From the NCBI GenBank assembly GCA_015904055.1, contig JABMDE010000055.1:18934-43764 (forward strand): a DNA stretch of 24,831 nucleotides. The letters run 5' to 3'. The notes beneath the pieces were generated by a model, which did no database searches, was not told where the DNA came from, and saw only the letters and a program-made list of their open reading frames with translations. The translations under genes were made by a program, and so were the position numbers. This document shows positions 8,047 to 17,959 of the stretch, one piece after another. The number at the start of each line of letters is the position of its first letter. The stretch's first letter is position 1. This DNA is from Nitrospira sp. (GTDB taxonomy: Bacteria > Nitrospirota > Nitrospiria > Nitrospirales > Nitrospiraceae).

Positions 8047-8119
8047 GAGATCGATGAGAGGCGAGGGGTGAGGGGCGAGGGGGTAGCACACCGCATGCGA
8101 GTTCCCGCGTCGTCAGGCA

Positions 8120-8830
8120 TTACGTGTTCCCCTCCAGATCTTTCAATTTATACCCCAGTGATTTCACTGAGACGATGGCGGCATCGAGGGGCGGAAGTTT
8201 TTGTTTCAGTCGTCGGATGTGCACGTCGACGGTTCTGGTTGTTCCATAGTAGTCGTAGCCCCACACAGCATTGAGGAGGATATCGCGAGTGAGGACGCGC
8301 CCTGGATATCGAAGCAGATGCTCCAGTAATCCGAATTCTTTGGCGGTCAGCGGCACTTCGTCATCTCCCAAGAGGACCTCATGCCGAGTCGTGTCCATTG
8401 TAAGCGGACCGTAGTGATAGCGACCGGCCCCCTCTGCGGGTGTACGTTCCAGACGGCGCAGCAGGGCTTTAATGCGGGCGACGAGCGCTTTGGGGCTGAA
8501 GGGTTTGGCCACGTAGTCATCCGCCCCCAGTTCGAGGCCGATGACCGTGTCAGATTCCTCGGCCTTTGCCGTCAGCATGATGATAGGCAGCATGGCGGTG
8601 TCGGGAACTGAACGCAGGCGTTTGCAGACTTCGAGTCCGTCAATCTCAGGCAGCATGAGATCGAGTACGATGAGATCGGGTTTGTCCTCTTTGACCTTCT
8701 TTAGCGCCTGGGCCCCGTTCACAGCCGTGGTGGTCCGAAACCCTTCTTTCTCCAGATATAGCGTGACGAGCTGGAGGATGTCTGGCTCGTCTTCGACGAT
8801 GAGGATCTTTTTTTGAAGTGCGGTACCCAT
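8120..8830 (-). CDS. phoB: PhoB/OmpR-family response regulator
   Basis: A 236-residue two-domain regulator. The receiver domain has the acidic pocket (VEDEPD), phospho-acceptor Asp57 in LIVLDLMLP, Thr87 in IIMLTAKA and Lys109 in DYVAKPFSP. The C-terminal winged-helix DNA-binding domain shows LTAKEFGLLEHLL, GRVLTRDILLNAVWGYDY and RTVDVHIRRLKQKL, followed by VSVKSLGYKL. It is the first gene of a two-gene operon with the sensor kinase and should be phosphorylated by it. Gene order and domain types match PhoB-PhoR, but closely related regulators (e.g. PhoP, ResD) share them. The start at 8830 has no strong ribosome-binding site. Confidence 0.88.
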   Translation of the reverse strand: MGTALQKKILIVEDEPDILQLVTLYLEKEGFRTTTAVNGAQALKKVKEDKPDLIVLDLMLPEIDGLEVCKRLRSVPDTAMLPIIMLTAKAEESDTVIGLELGADDYVAKPFSPKALVARIKALLRRLERTPAEGAGRYHYGPLTMDTTRHEVLLGDDEVPLTAKEFGLLEHLLRYPGRVLTRDILLNAVWGYDYYGTTRTVDVHIRRLKQKLPPLDAAIVSVKSLGYKLKDLEGNT

Positions 8831-9103
8831 AAGGCAATCACAGCCTACGGAGGAGGGGGGAGCCTGTCAAGCGACGCGAGTAACTTGTGGGGAGATGGAG
8901 GCGGATATGGTTGATGCTGGATCGATGCCTTGGTACCCATCAAAATTCTATGTGTCATGATCTGGCGCCTCCAGGTAGTGTGAATGAGCTTCCGCAGGCC
9001 AATTCTGTTGACGGGGCCGGCCGGTCTGACGTAAGGTGAGTGACGCTAGACTCGCGTCTGACTGTGTCGAAGGCGCGCCATTTAGTCCGAAGGAGTTGCT
9101 CTG

Positions 9104-10069
9104 ATGATGAAAATCTATCTTGCCAATCCTCGTGGATTTTGTGCCGGGGTCGATCGGGCGATCGATATCGTCGATCTCTCTCTCAAAAAGTACGGTGCTC
9201 CCATTTATGTCCGCCACGAAATCGTCCATAGCCGCCATGTCGTGAATTCGCTCCGGCAAAAGGGGGCGGTATTTGTGGAGGAATTGAATGAAGTCCCGGA
9301 AGGGTCGGTTGTTATTTTTAGCGCGCACGGCGTGGCCAAGTCCGTCTGGGAAGAAGCGAATCGCCGCAGCCTGCATGTGATCGATGCCACCTGTCCTCTG
9401 GTGATCAAGGTTCACAACGAAGTCAATCGCGACTATACCCAAGGGTACGACTTGATCCTCATCGGTCACGCCGGCCATCCGGAAGTGATCGGGACATTAG
9501 GGCAGATTCCCGACAAGTTCCACTTGGTATCCTCGGTCCAAGATGTCGAAAAACTCCAAGTGGAGAGCACGGTCAATCTTTCGTATGTGACGCAGACAAC
9601 GCTCAGTGTAGACGAATGCCGGGACATTGTCGGGGCATTGCATCGGCGGTTCCCGAACATCAAAGGCCCGCATCAGGAAGACATTTGTTATGCCACGCAG
9701 AACCGGCAAAATGCCGTCAAGGAATTGTCCCGTTTGGTAGATGTCATCCTCGTTATCGGATCACCGAATAGCTCAAACTCTAACCGTCTGCGCGAGTTGG
9801 GGGAGCAGTGCGGGATTCCATCCTATCTCATCGACTCTGCCAGTGACATCAATCCGGCCTGGCTACAAGGAGCCAAAGCGGTCGGGATCGCCGCCGGTGC
9901 CTCTGCTCCGGAGGTGCTGGTGACAGAAGTGGTGGCGTTCTTGCGATCTTCGGGCCCCTCAGAGGTTGAGGAGCTCACGGTCATTGAAGAAGATGTCGAG
10001 TTTCTCTTGCCCAAAGAACTCGTGCAAATCGAATCGGCCGGTAAGTCAGCAGCCGGCATCGTCAGTTAG
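9104..10069 (+). CDS. ispH: 4-hydroxy-3-methylbut-2-enyl diphosphate reductase, intact copy
   Basis: A complete 321-residue IspH, the [4Fe-4S] enzyme that reduces HMBPP to IPP and DMAPP at the end of the MEP pathway. The three cluster cysteines are Cys13 ([11 protein letters not shown]), Cys97 (DATCPLV) and Cys195 ([11 protein letters not shown]). Substrate residues are seen in EIVHS, FSAHGV, GHAGHPE, TQTT and NSSNSNRL. A strong ribosome-binding site, gaaggag, lies 8 bases before the ATG at 9104; a second ATG follows at once at 9107. The gene is divergent from the phoB-like gene, with 273 bases between starts, and is followed by a hairpin and smc. Together with dxs at the right end it frames the hopanoid cluster that uses its product. 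Confidence 0.96.
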   Translation: MMKIYLANPRGFCAGVDRAIDIVDLSLKKYGAPIYVRHEIVHSRHVVNSLRQKGAVFVEELNEVPEGSVVIFSAHGVAKSVWEEANRRSLHVIDATCPLVIKVHNEVNRDYTQGYDLILIGHAGHPEVIGTLGQIPDKFHLVSSVQDVEKLQVESTVNLSYVTQTTLSVDECRDIVGALHRRFPNIKGPHQEDICYATQNRQNAVKELSRLVDVILVIGSPNSSNSNRLRELGEQCGIPSYLIDSASDINPAWLQGAKAVGIAAGASAPEVLVTEVVAFLRSSGPSEVEELTVIEEDVEFLLPKELVQIESAGKSAAGIVS

Positions 10070-10098
10070 GTTTCTAGCCGTCTTAGACTAAATCCTCT

Positions 10099-10125
10099 GC
10101 GATCCCCACATCTTGTGGGGATCGC
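10099..10125 (+). terminator. Stem-loop after intact ispH
   Basis: A perfect 12-bp stem (gcgatccccaca / tgtggggatcgc) with a 3-base loop lies 29 bases after the stop. No T-run follows. In the other copy (679-703) one outer pair is lost, but the remaining stem is unchanged although the surrounding sequence has drifted. This supports selection on the hairpin. It could end ispH transcription or separate ispH and smc mRNA levels. Confidence 0.65.
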
Positions 10126-10243
10126 TCGTTCAGATCCCTACCTGATGTGTTTTCTTTTGATTTCTCCGGACCCATATGCTACAAGGTCCGGACCTTTTCC
10201 CCTTCATTAATCAACCTCGTCAGTGCTCGCACATGGTGAATCT

Positions 10244-13200
10244 ATGCATTTGAAGTCATTGGATATGTTGGGATTTAAGTCCTTTGCGGAAGGGAAGATC
10301 CAATTCCCGGAAGGGGTGACCGCGATTGTGGGCCCCAATGGGAGCGGGAAGAGTAACGTGGTGGATGCGATTCTCTGGGTGCTGGGCGAACAAAGCACCA
10401 AGACCCTTCGAAGCGAAAAGATGGAAGATGTTATTTTCAACGGGACGGAGCTCCGAAAGCCATTAGGGATGGCAGAAGTCTCGTTGACTATCGGAGGGCT
10501 CGATCAAGCGACCATGAGGCTTGAAGGCGGCTCAGGTTTGCCCACCCAACTGACGGAATTCCAGGAATTGATGATCACGCGGCGGCTCTATCGGAATGGA
10601 GAGAGCGAATATCTCATCAATAAAACCGTGTGTAGACTCAAAGATATCCGCAGCTTGCTTCTCGATACCCGTGCCGGCAGCAAGGGGCACACCGTCATTG
10701 CGCAGGGCCAGATCGATCAGATTCTCAATGCGTCACCTCAAGATCGGCGCGAACTGATCGAGGAAACCGCCGGTATCATCCGCTACAAAAAGCAAAAAGC
10801 CGAGGCGTTGCGAAAGCTCGAAGCTACTCAGCAAAACCTGCTTCGCGTCCGCGACATTATTGCGGAAGTGAAGAAACAGCTGAATTCTCTGGAGCGGCAG
10901 GCGCGGCAGGCGCGGACCTACCAGACCTTGCAGCAGGAAGCGCGCGTGATCGAGATTGAATTACTGACCAGAGAATTTAGGGCGCTCCGTAGCGGATTGC
11001 AGGAAGTGGAGACTACGGTGGCGGGTTTGGATCAACAAGAGGCCGGCATGGCGGCTGAACAGGCACGGCTGACAGCGAATCTTGAACAGGCTCGGCTCGA
11101 TGCGATTGCAATGGGTGACTCGACCGGCAAGATTCGGGAAGAGCAGGCCCTGATTGAGCAGCAGCAGGCGCAGGCGCTGACGGCGGCGGAGGTCGAACGG
11201 AATCGGAGTCAATTATTCGGTGAACAGCAGGTGCAGGAGTCTGCCGAGTTGGAGGAGTTAGTACGTTCGCATGACGAATTGGCCGCGGCGCTCCAGTCTA
11301 TCGACCTTTCCTTGAGTTCTGTCCAAGAAGAGATGGAGGCCAAAGAACGTGCGCTTGGCGAACTCGATCGCGACATGGAAGGGCAGATACTTCAGCGGGC
11401 GGCAGCTGTGGCAGAAGAAGAGCGGGGGCGCAACGATGTCCTGCAGCTTGCTGTGCTCGTAGCGAATTCGGAACAAGGTATTGCGCAGTTGGCGGCGCGT
11501 ATGCACGAGCTGGCCGGTCGTGAACACGGAATGATATTCGAACGAGACGGGCTTGAGGCGCAACGGACAGATGTGGTTAGTCGGCATGAGCTGTTGCGAC
11601 AAGAATATGGGGAAGCAGACCGGTTGATTGCGGATCTTCGGGCCCAACAGCGCACGGTTCAGGAAGACAGTGCAAGTGTTGTGAGTGAGGTTCAGAAATT
11701 GGACCCCCAGATTCTTCGACGGTCGGAAGAGCTGGCTGCGGTGGATTCTCGGTTAGAGGCGCTTCAGGGCGTGGTTCGTGAAGAGATGGGCTATGGCCGA
11801 CAAGGGACTGATGAAAGTACGGCTCTGAAGTCTTGCGCGGGTGTGCGAGATGCGGTTGCCGAGTGGCTGATGGTTCCGCCCGGGATGGACCGCGCAGTTG
11901 AGGCTGTATTGGGAGAGCGCGTCCATGGGTGGTTCGTCGATGAGCCGTCGGTGGCGTGCCGCGCGATCGGTTTTCTAGAGGAGAAAGCGCTCGGCCGCGG
12001 TAGTTTTATTCCCCAGCGGCCGCGATGGGGAAGCGCGCGGGAGAACAGCTGGTGGCCGGACATTTCTAGTCAGCCGGGTGTGTTGGGCCGTGCCGTGGAT
12101 TTGATTCAAGCCGATGCCGATCGTGTGGAAGCACGGGACTGTTTGTTTGATCGTGTGGTGATTGTCGAATCGCTCGATCGAGCCATTCAGTTATGGGAGC
12201 AGCAGTTGTGGAATGCTCCGGACGGCCCGACGCTTGTGACCTTGGCCGGGGAAGTAGTGGATGCGTCAGGAGTGGTGACAGGTGGCCAGATGCAGGGGAG
12301 GCAAGGCCTGCTTGAGCGTCGCCGTGAGGTGATGGATCTTGAGAGTAAGCGGCACATGCTTGTTGCGGCGCTTGAGCAGGAGAAGGTGCGCCGCGCGGTG
12401 TTGCATGAACATGCGCAGTTGTTGGCGCAGGAAGAACGGCGGCTTGCCGATTCGCTTCGCGTCGCTGAGATGCAAAATCTTTCGCTGCGCAAGGACGAAG
12501 AGAATCTCCAGCAAGTGCTTGTCGATCTTGATCTTCGATTGACGGGGGTGGCAGCAGAAATTAAAACCTGCATCGGTGAACGGCAGCGGTTTGAGCAGGA
12601 GTCTCAGTCGATTCAAGCGCAGTTAGTCCAGTGGGTTGCTGAGAAGACTGAGCGGGACGCAGTGCTGGGAACGGTCCGGGAACGGCTTGACCAAATCGAT
12701 CGTGATGTTCGGGCCGTTCAAGAGCGGGTCACTGATGCGAGGTTGGCGGCCGAAGCACTGCGCGGGAAACGAGAGTATGAGCAAGCGAATCGTGAGCGGG
12801 TTGCGCAGCAGATCCAGGAATCGGAACATCGCCGTCATATACTGGGAGCGCATCTGGAAAGCCTGCGTTCTTCGATCGAGCACAGCCGGGCCGAGCAAGC
12901 CCGCCAGGAAACGCTGTGCCGGGAATGCGGCGCAGTCGTCGATCGTGTCAAGGGAGAGCTGGTCGCGGCACAAGAGCGCCAGACTCGGCAGATCGCGGCC
13001 TGTCAGGCGCTGGAAAGCAGTCTCGGCGATGTGCGGCTGGAGATGTCGGACATCCGTGATGCACGGATGGGGGCGGAAGTCCGTCGCGCGGAACTGCGGA
13101 CGCAATTGGGGGCCGTCGAAGGGACCTTGTCGGGTACGTATCAGCTGGATCCGCTGATGATGCTTGCCGAGACTGTGGAATTGTTGGAGGCCGAGGCGCC

Positions 13201-13897
13201 CGCCCCACGCCCTGATATGGAGCTGAAAGAGCAGCTGCAGCAACTTCGAGGCCGTTTGGATCGGATGGGGCCGATCAATCTGGCGGCGATCAGCGAACAT
13301 CAGGAGCTCGATGAGCGCCATAAGTTCCTCTCAGCGCAGGAGCAGGATTTGTCGAACTCTATCGGCGCATTGAAAGAGATTATTCAACGGATTCAGCGGA
13401 CGACAAAAGACATGTTTGTGTCCACGTTCAATGAATTGCAGCAGAAATTCAGTGAGGTCTTCGGCAAGTTCTTCCCCGGAGGGAGGGCGGAGCTACAGTT
13501 GGTCGATGATCCGCCTTCGGAAAACGGTGACGGATCGGGGAATCAAGAGCCCGGCATCGATATTGTGGCGCAACCGCCGGGGAAGCGTCTGAAAAGCATT
13601 ACCATGCTGTCAGGCGGGGAAAAAACCCTCACGGCGATGGCCTTGCTGTTTGCGAGCTTCCTGATCAGGCCGACGCCGTTTTGCCTGTTGGATGAAATCG
13701 ACGCGCCGCTGGATGAAGAAAACATCGGCCGGTTTACCGGCGTCCTGCGGGAATTAGCGCAGAGTGCCCAGTTTCTGGTGATTACCCACAACAAGCGGAC
13801 GATGGGCATTGCCGATTCCCTCTTCGGCGTGACCATGGAAGAGCCCGGGGTATCCAAGCTCGTGTCAGTGCGGTTGGGTGACCTGCAACCGGCCTAG
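10244..13897 (+). CDS. smc: SMC chromosome-segregation ATPase, intact
   Basis: A 1217-residue SMC protein that, with ScpA and ScpB, compacts and separates chromosomes. In order: N-terminal ATPase half with Walker [10 protein letters not shown] (residues 30-38), a long coiled coil rich in E, Q, R and A, a central hinge (about 530-680, around [15 protein letters not shown]), and a second coiled coil. The C-terminal half follows, with FFPGGRAEL, signature [16 protein letters not shown] (from residue 1122) and Walker [15 protein letters not shown] (Asp1150, Glu1151). The start at 10244 follows ggtga and matches the bacterial SMC N-terminus ([14 protein letters not shown]); a longer in-frame start at 10223 adds seven unlikely residues. 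Length is normal. It lies downstream of ispH, and no scp genes are in the window. Confidence 0.95.
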   Translation: MHLKSLDMLGFKSFAEGKIQFPEGVTAIVGPNGSGKSNVVDAILWVLGEQSTKTLRSEKMEDVIFNGTELRKPLGMAEVSLTIGGLDQATMRLEGGSGLPTQLTEFQELMITRRLYRNGESEYLINKTVCRLKDIRSLLLDTRAGSKGHTVIAQGQIDQILNASPQDRRELIEETAGIIRYKKQKAEALRKLEATQQNLLRVRDIIAEVKKQLNSLERQARQARTYQTLQQEARVIEIELLTREFRALRSGLQEVETTVAGLDQQEAGMAAEQARLTANLEQARLDAIAMGDSTGKIREEQALIEQQQAQALTAAEVERNRSQLFGEQQVQESAELEELVRSHDELAAALQSIDLSLSSVQEEMEAKERALGELDRDMEGQILQRAAAVAEEERGRNDVLQLAVLVANSEQGIAQLAARMHELAGREHGMIFERDGLEAQRTDVVSRHELLRQEYGEADRLIADLRAQQRTVQEDSASVVSEVQKLDPQILRRSEELAAVDSRLEALQGVVREEMGYGRQGTDESTALKSCAGVRDAVAEWLMVPPGMDRAVEAVLGERVHGWFVDEPSVACRAIGFLEEKALGRGSFIPQRPRWGSARENSWWPDISSQPGVLGRAVDLIQADADRVEARDCLFDRVVIVESLDRAIQLWEQQLWNAPDGPTLVTLAGEVVDASGVVTGGQMQGRQGLLERRREVMDLESKRHMLVAALEQEKVRRAVLHEHAQLLAQEERRLADSLRVAEMQNLSLRKDEENLQQVLVDLDLRLTGVAAEIKTCIGERQRFEQESQSIQAQLVQWVAEKTERDAVLGTVRERLDQIDRDVRAVQERVTDARLAAEALRGKREYEQANRERVAQQIQESEHRRHILGAHLESLRSSIEHSRAEQARQETLCRECGAVVDRVKGELVAAQERQTRQIAACQALESSLGDVRLEMSDIRDARMGAEVRRAELRTQLGAVEGTLSGTYQLDPLMMLAETVELLEAEAPAPRPDMELKEQLQQLRGRLDRMGPINLAAISEHQELDERHKFLSAQEQDLSNSIGALKEIIQRIQRTTKDMFVSTFNELQQKFSEVFGKFFPGGRAELQLVDDPPSENGDGSGNQEPGIDIVAQPPGKRLKSITMLSGGEKTLTAMALLFASFLIRPTPFCLLDEIDAPLDEENIGRFTGVLRELAQSAQFLVITHNKRTMGIADSLFGVTMEEPGVSKLVSVRLGDLQPA

Positions 13898-14256
13898 CCC
13901 GCAGTACTCGAGCATATCTGCTGTAATTACCGATCCGCTGCTGCACTACTCCTTCGGTCGGCTGGCTCGACCTTCGGTCTTTCGACGTACTGCACGAGTA
14001 CACCTCAGAACCTCTGGCTCCCGTGCGCCGCGCTCGCGACACATTGTCATGAATCATGCGGCTGGCAGTGCACCAAAAGCCGAGTAGTTTAGAGGACTTC
14101 ACGGCCCGACCGCTTGACTCCATTTAGAACCTCTGTTATAAGCCCTCGGATAGGCTGGGTGTATTTCTATGCCGATAGACGTCTTGTCGTCGGAAGTATC
14201 GCCGTCTGTCGTGTGCAGTATATTGTTCAGCCTGATAGCTCAACTCGGGAAAATTC
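13898..14256. other. Intergenic leader region between smc and shc
   Basis: This 359-base gap has no convincing gene. The first 110 bases contain short inverted repeats: gtactcg at 13904-13910 with cgagtac at 13995-14001, and gaccttcggtc, a small hairpin with a UUC loop. They may form an smc terminator. The second half holds the shc promoter (14114-14142) and a leader of roughly 105 bases. Confidence 0.5.
14114..14142 (+). promoter_or_regulatory. Sigma70-type promoter of the shc cluster
   Basis: TTGACT (14114-14119), 17-base spacer, TATAAG (14137-14142): five of six consensus bases in each box. The start site would be near 14149, about 105 bases before the shc ATG. Because the downstream genes overlap or abut, this is the likely promoter for the whole shc-hpnG-mla cluster. 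Confidence 0.75.
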
Positions 14257-16434
14257 ATGAACCTTATCAGAACGTTGCTCAGCCGTCTTTCTGAGAGCCT
14301 GCTCTCGAACGGCTCTGAAAAATTCAGATCTGCTGCCGAGTATGCCCCCGCGTCACTGCTTCGGCTTGTTTCGGATAAGCCGGTAGGACTGCCGTCGCTG
14401 GACCCTGCAGTCCGCCGCCCTGCTGCCGGTCACACCGCCACTCAGCCTGATGCAATCGATGATGCGATCAGACGAAGCCAATCCTGGTTCCTCAGTCAGC
14501 AACATGCCGAGGGGTACTGGGTTGCGGAGCTCGAAGCGGATACGACACTGACCTCCGAGTACGTGATGCTTCGCCGGTTCCTCGACCGCGTTGATGTCGA
14601 TCGTCAACAGAAAGCGGTTCATTACCTGAAGTCGATGCAGCTGCCTGACGGCGGCTGGCCGATTTATTACGGAGGGCCGTCGGAGATCAGCGCGTCGGTC
14701 AAGGCGTATTTTGCGCTTAAGCTCAGCGGCGTATCGGCAGACGAGCCGTTCATGGTCCGGGCGAAAGAGCGCATTCTGGCGATGGGCGGTGTCGTCCAAG
14801 CCAATGTATTCACGAAAATCGCGCTGGCGCTGTTCGATCAGTATGATTGGGAAGGTGTCCCCCACATGCCGGTCGAGATCATGCTCCTGCCGAAACGGTT
14901 CTATTTCAGTATCTACGCCATTTCGTACTGGTCTCGCGCCGTCCTCATCCCCTTACTCATTGTATTTGCGCATCGGCCTGTATGCCGGATCCCTCGCGAA
15001 CAAGGGGTTGATGAACTGTATCACGAGCCGCGTGAAGAGATTCGCTATTGGAAATATCCGCCGTTCAACAAGGATCAACATTGGTTCACGCCCCACAACC
15101 TGTTCGTCGGGCTTGATGCCCTCTTGAAGATCTACGACCGGATGCCGATGCGGATATTGCGCGAGAAGGCGCTGCAAAAGGCGTCAACCTGGATGCTGGA
15201 GCATCTCAAGGGATCAGGCGGGCTCGGCGCCATCTATCCGGCGATGGCCAACTCGATCATGGCCCTGCAATGCCTCGGGTACAGTGCGGACGATCCTTTG
15301 GTCGTGAAGGCATTGCGAGAAATCGAAGACTTGGAAGTGTATGACTCCGTACAGCTCGACGATCGGTGTGTTCCCACCGTCCATCTGCAGCCCTGTTTCT
15401 CCCCGATTTGGGATACGGCGCTTCTGCTCAATGCGCTGATCGAAGCGGGAATGCCTCAGGATCATCTTGCACTGCAGAAGGCTGGGGCGTATCTCATGTC
15501 CCGGCAAGCCAAGAAGGTAGGTGATTGGGTCGTGTCTTCGCCGACAGCCAAGCCAGGCGGCTGGTATTTCCAGTTTGAGAATGAGCTGTATCCGGACGTG
15601 GACGATTCCGCCGTCGTGCTCATGGCATTGTCAAAATTGAAAATGCCACAGGCGGCTGAACTGGAAGACTCTCTTCGTCGCGGCATGCAGTGGGTGGTTG
15701 CCATGCAGGGGTCTGATGGCGGCTGGGGCGCATACGACAAGGACAACAACCGGGTCGTCTTCAACTACATTCCTTTTGCGGACCACCACGCGTTGCTCGA
15801 TCCCAGCACATCCGACCTGGCGGGGCGGTGTTTGGAAATGCTGGCTGCGTTGGGTTACGACCGGACACATCCTGCCGTCGCTCCGGCCCTGGCTTTTCTG
15901 AAGAAAGAGCAGGAAGCGGATGGGAGTTGGTATGGCCGGTGGGGCGTCAATTATATCTATGGCACGTGGTCTGTCTTGGCCGGGCTTCGGGCGATCGGCG
16001 AAGATCTCTCGGCTCCGTACATCCGCCGTGCCGTTTCCTGGTTGGAGTCCAAGCAGAACCCCGACGGAGGCTGGGGTGAGTCCTGTCTGTCGTATGCGGA
16101 GGCTGAGCACAGCGGTAAAGGAGACAGCACTCCGTCACAAACTGCCTGGGCGTTGATGGGCTTGATGTCAGCCGGAGCGGTGGATTCGTTCAGCGTCGCG
16201 CGTGGAGTGCAATTTCTGCTTCGCCATCAATTGAAGGATGGATCATGGGAGGAAGTCCGCCATACCGGGACAGGGTTCCCCCGCGTGTTCTATCTCCGGT
16301 ACCACTGGTACTGCCAGTATTTCCCGCTGTGGGCCCTTGCCATGTATCGCAACCTCCGCTCTCGCGGGAAAATGCGGGCAGACGAGTTGCGCCACTATGT
16401 TCAGGTGGACGGGTCTTATCGGACTGAGCGTTGA
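14257..16434 (+). CDS. shc: Squalene-hopene cyclase
   Basis: A 725-residue class II triterpene cyclase that turns squalene into hopene/hopanol, the core of bacterial hopanoids, at the membrane. The protonating DxDD motif is present as DVDD (Asp447, Asp449, Asp450). Several QW repeats that brace the alpha/alpha barrels are visible: LPDGGWPIYYGG, GSDGGWGAYDKDN, ADGSWYGRWGVNY, NPDGGWGESC and LKDGSWEE. The end FYLRYHWYCQYFPLWAL is typical for the family. Length is a little above the usual 630-700, owing to an N-terminal extension of about 65 residues before the first repeat. The ATG at 14257 is the first in frame, with only a weak gggaa upstream. Its stop overlaps the next gene by four bases. Confidence 0.95.
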   Translation: MNLIRTLLSRLSESLLSNGSEKFRSAAEYAPASLLRLVSDKPVGLPSLDPAVRRPAAGHTATQPDAIDDAIRRSQSWFLSQQHAEGYWVAELEADTTLTSEYVMLRRFLDRVDVDRQQKAVHYLKSMQLPDGGWPIYYGGPSEISASVKAYFALKLSGVSADEPFMVRAKERILAMGGVVQANVFTKIALALFDQYDWEGVPHMPVEIMLLPKRFYFSIYAISYWSRAVLIPLLIVFAHRPVCRIPREQGVDELYHEPREEIRYWKYPPFNKDQHWFTPHNLFVGLDALLKIYDRMPMRILREKALQKASTWMLEHLKGSGGLGAIYPAMANSIMALQCLGYSADDPLVVKALREIEDLEVYDSVQLDDRCVPTVHLQPCFSPIWDTALLLNALIEAGMPQDHLALQKAGAYLMSRQAKKVGDWVVSSPTAKPGGWYFQFENELYPDVDDSAVVLMALSKLKMPQAAELEDSLRRGMQWVVAMQGSDGGWGAYDKDNNRVVFNYIPFADHHALLDPSTSDLAGRCLEMLAALGYDRTHPAVAPALAFLKKEQEADGSWYGRWGVNYIYGTWSVLAGLRAIGEDLSAPYIRRAVSWLESKQNPDGGWGESCLSYAEAEHSGKGDSTPSQTAWALMGLMSAGAVDSFSVARGVQFLLRHQLKDGSWEEVRHTGTGFPRVFYLRYHWYCQYFPLWALAMYRNLRSRGKMRADELRHYVQVDGSYRTER

Positions 16435-17264
16435 CCGCCACGGATTCTGTCTCGCCTATTCCTGTGCTCCCTCTATCAACTACCGCACCACCGACACGGA
16501 TCGCGATTTTTGCCGCTACCTTCTGGGAAGTGAAGGCTGTAGAAGCTGCATTCCAAGCAGGGCTTCAACGGCGTATCGATGGAATGCCGGTGCTGGTATT
16601 TACGGCAGGTTCCAGAGAGTATTGGCTGGCTCAAACCGGCGTGGGCCCTGAGAAAGCCAGCCTGGTTGCGGCCCGATTATTGGGACATCAGCCGTTTAGT
16701 CTTGCGGTGTCGACGGGATTTGCCTGTGCACTCATTAGTGCCGAAGTGGGCGCGCTCCTCGCCGGGCTGGATGTCGTGCGGGCGGGCGCGGATGTATGTC
16801 AGGCGATCGAAGTGCCCGGAGTTGAGCGGGATCGGGTTATGGCACTGGTCGAGGGTGCGAAGCCCGCAGTCCATATCGGACAATTCGTTTCTGCCGATTA
16901 CATTGTTGGCAGCGCATCCGAGAAACGGCGACTCTCGCACAGCACTGGCGCGATCGGTCTCGATATGGAAAGCGCTGCCTTGGCGGCTGAAGCGCAACGT
17001 GTTCAGGTTCCGTTTGTGATTATCCGGACGGTGTCTGACCTGCTGGATGAAGATCTGCCCCTTGACTTCAATCTCTTTCTCAGGCCCACTGCGTGGCTCA
17101 AAGGTATTGGCGCGCTGTTGGGGAGTCCGTCGAGTGTCATGGGACTGCTCCGGCTCCGCCGCCAAAGTCAGGCGGCGGCCATAAACTTGACGGCGTTTTT
17201 CCAGCGCTATGCGGCCGGCATCTCGGCAGACGGCGGCGACGCTGGATGGCAAGTTGATCGATGA
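16431..17264 (+). CDS. hpnG: HpnG-like hopanoid nucleosidase/phosphorylase, intact copy
   Basis: A 277-residue member of the MTA/SAH nucleosidase - purine nucleoside phosphorylase fold. Next to shc such proteins are HpnG, which removes adenine from adenosylhopane to give ribosylhopane (established for the family). Visible are the first strand and loop TRIAIFAATFWEVKAVEAAF, TGVGPEKASLVAARLL, the substrate-binding motif GLDMESAALAAEA (Met179, Glu180, Ser181) and RTVSD with the likely catalytic Asp203. The predicted start is TTG at 16431, overlapping the shc stop as TTGA, which suggests translational coupling. The stop overlaps the next start as ATGA. The radical-SAM enzyme HpnH that makes its substrate is not in the window. 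A broken second copy lies at 17951-18693. Confidence 0.85.
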   Translation: MTATDSVSPIPVLPLSTTAPPTRIAIFAATFWEVKAVEAAFQAGLQRRIDGMPVLVFTAGSREYWLAQTGVGPEKASLVAARLLGHQPFSLAVSTGFACALISAEVGALLAGLDVVRAGADVCQAIEVPGVERDRVMALVEGAKPAVHIGQFVSADYIVGSASEKRRLSHSTGAIGLDMESAALAAEAQRVQVPFVIIRTVSDLLDEDLPLDFNLFLRPTAWLKGIGALLGSPSSVMGLLRLRRQSQAAAINLTAFFQRYAAGISADGGDAGWQVDR

Positions 17265-17959
17265 TGATAAAGATGCTCGAACGAATCGGCCAAGGGGTTC
17301 TGGCCCATGTGGGCGAAATGGGCCGGATGCTGATCTTTGTCGTCTCATCCTTTGCCTGGCTTCTGCGCCCGCCGTTGCGGGCGGATCAGATCGTCAAGCA
17401 GGTGCATTTTATCGGTTATAAATCCACGTTTGTCGTGGTGCTCACGGCGGGTTTCACGGGTATGGTGTTGGCTCTCCAGGGGTATTACACGCTCAGGAAG
17501 TTCGGATCCGAGGGATTGTTGGGGTCAGCCGTCGCCCTCAGCATGATCCGCGAGCTCGGACCGGTGCTTGCGGCGCTCATGGTGACGGCCCGAGCGGGGT
17601 CGGCGATGACGGCAGAAATCGGAATCATGCGCATCACAGAGCAGATCGATGCGCTCGATACCATGGCGATCAATCCGCTCCAATATCTGATCGCTCCGAA
17701 ACTCGTCGCCGGGTTGATCGGCGTTCCGCTGTTGGTTGCGATCTTCGATGTGGTGGGTATTTATGGCGGCCATCTCGTGGGTGTGGAACTGTTGGGTGTG
17801 AATGCGGGATCGTACTGGAATTCCATCGAGTCGTCGGTGGAGTGGAAAGATGTGTATGGAGGCATTCTCAAATCCATCAGTTTTGGCCTGATTGTGAGCT
17901 GGGTCTGCTGCTACAAAGGGTTCTACACCCGTATGAGCGCCGAAGGATTGAGGCTGTAG
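17261..17959 (+). pseudogene. mlaE: mlaE (MCE-transport permease), copy A, 3'-truncated
   Basis: The gene starts with ATG overlapping the hpnG stop. It encodes 230 native residues of the MlaE/YrbE permease family, with the family core LVAALMVTARAGSAM-like segment (here PVLAALMVTARAGSAMTAEI), then DALDTMAINPLQYLIAPKL. At 17951 the sequence switches to an internal part of hpnG, adding only Arg-Leu before a stop. The last 27 residues, which form the final membrane helix, are lost here. Exactly these codons (84 bases including the stop) occur at 20030-20113 after an identical 99-bp stretch, so the gene is interrupted rather than degraded. Joining 17261-17950 to 20030-20113 gives an intact 257-residue MlaE. 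Whether the short form is stable is unknown. Confidence 0.9.
17852..17950 (+). repeat. 99-bp exact direct repeat, left copy
   Basis: Identical base for base to 19931-20029. The flanking base differs on each side (t against g on the left, a against g on the right), so the exact repeat is 99 bp. It lies inside mlaE copy A. The corresponding part of mlaE copy B differs at several bases (for example gtgtacgg instead of gtgtatgg), so both repeat copies come from the same mlaE version. Confidence 0.97.

Noticed and set aside
8047..8091. N-terminal extension of the sensor kinase to an ATG at 8091
   Set aside because: The added codons arise from a repetitive G-rich intergenic stretch and place a proline-rich tail before the first membrane helix.
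8821..8940. Direct repeat ggtacccat at 8822-8830 and 8932-8940 near the phoB start
   Set aside because: Nine bases 110 apart, one spanning a start codon; chance or local coincidence is as likely as an operator.
9008..9031. Possible ispH promoter starting with TTGACG
   Set aside because: The bases at -10 spacing (gtaagg) match poorly, and no better box is nearby, so no site was called.
12623..13321. 232-codon minus-strand open frame opposite smc
   Set aside because: It lies opposite the coiled coil of smc, where biased codon use commonly leaves antisense frames open; no domain is seen.
14170..14292. Small 40-codon open frame running from the shc leader into shc
   Set aside because: No ribosome-binding site or recognisable sequence; it overlaps the shc start out of frame.
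17842..17950. Upstream extension of hpnG copy B giving a 283-codon frame
   Set aside because: These bases are mlaE coding sequence read out of frame, so the extension is an accident of the junction.
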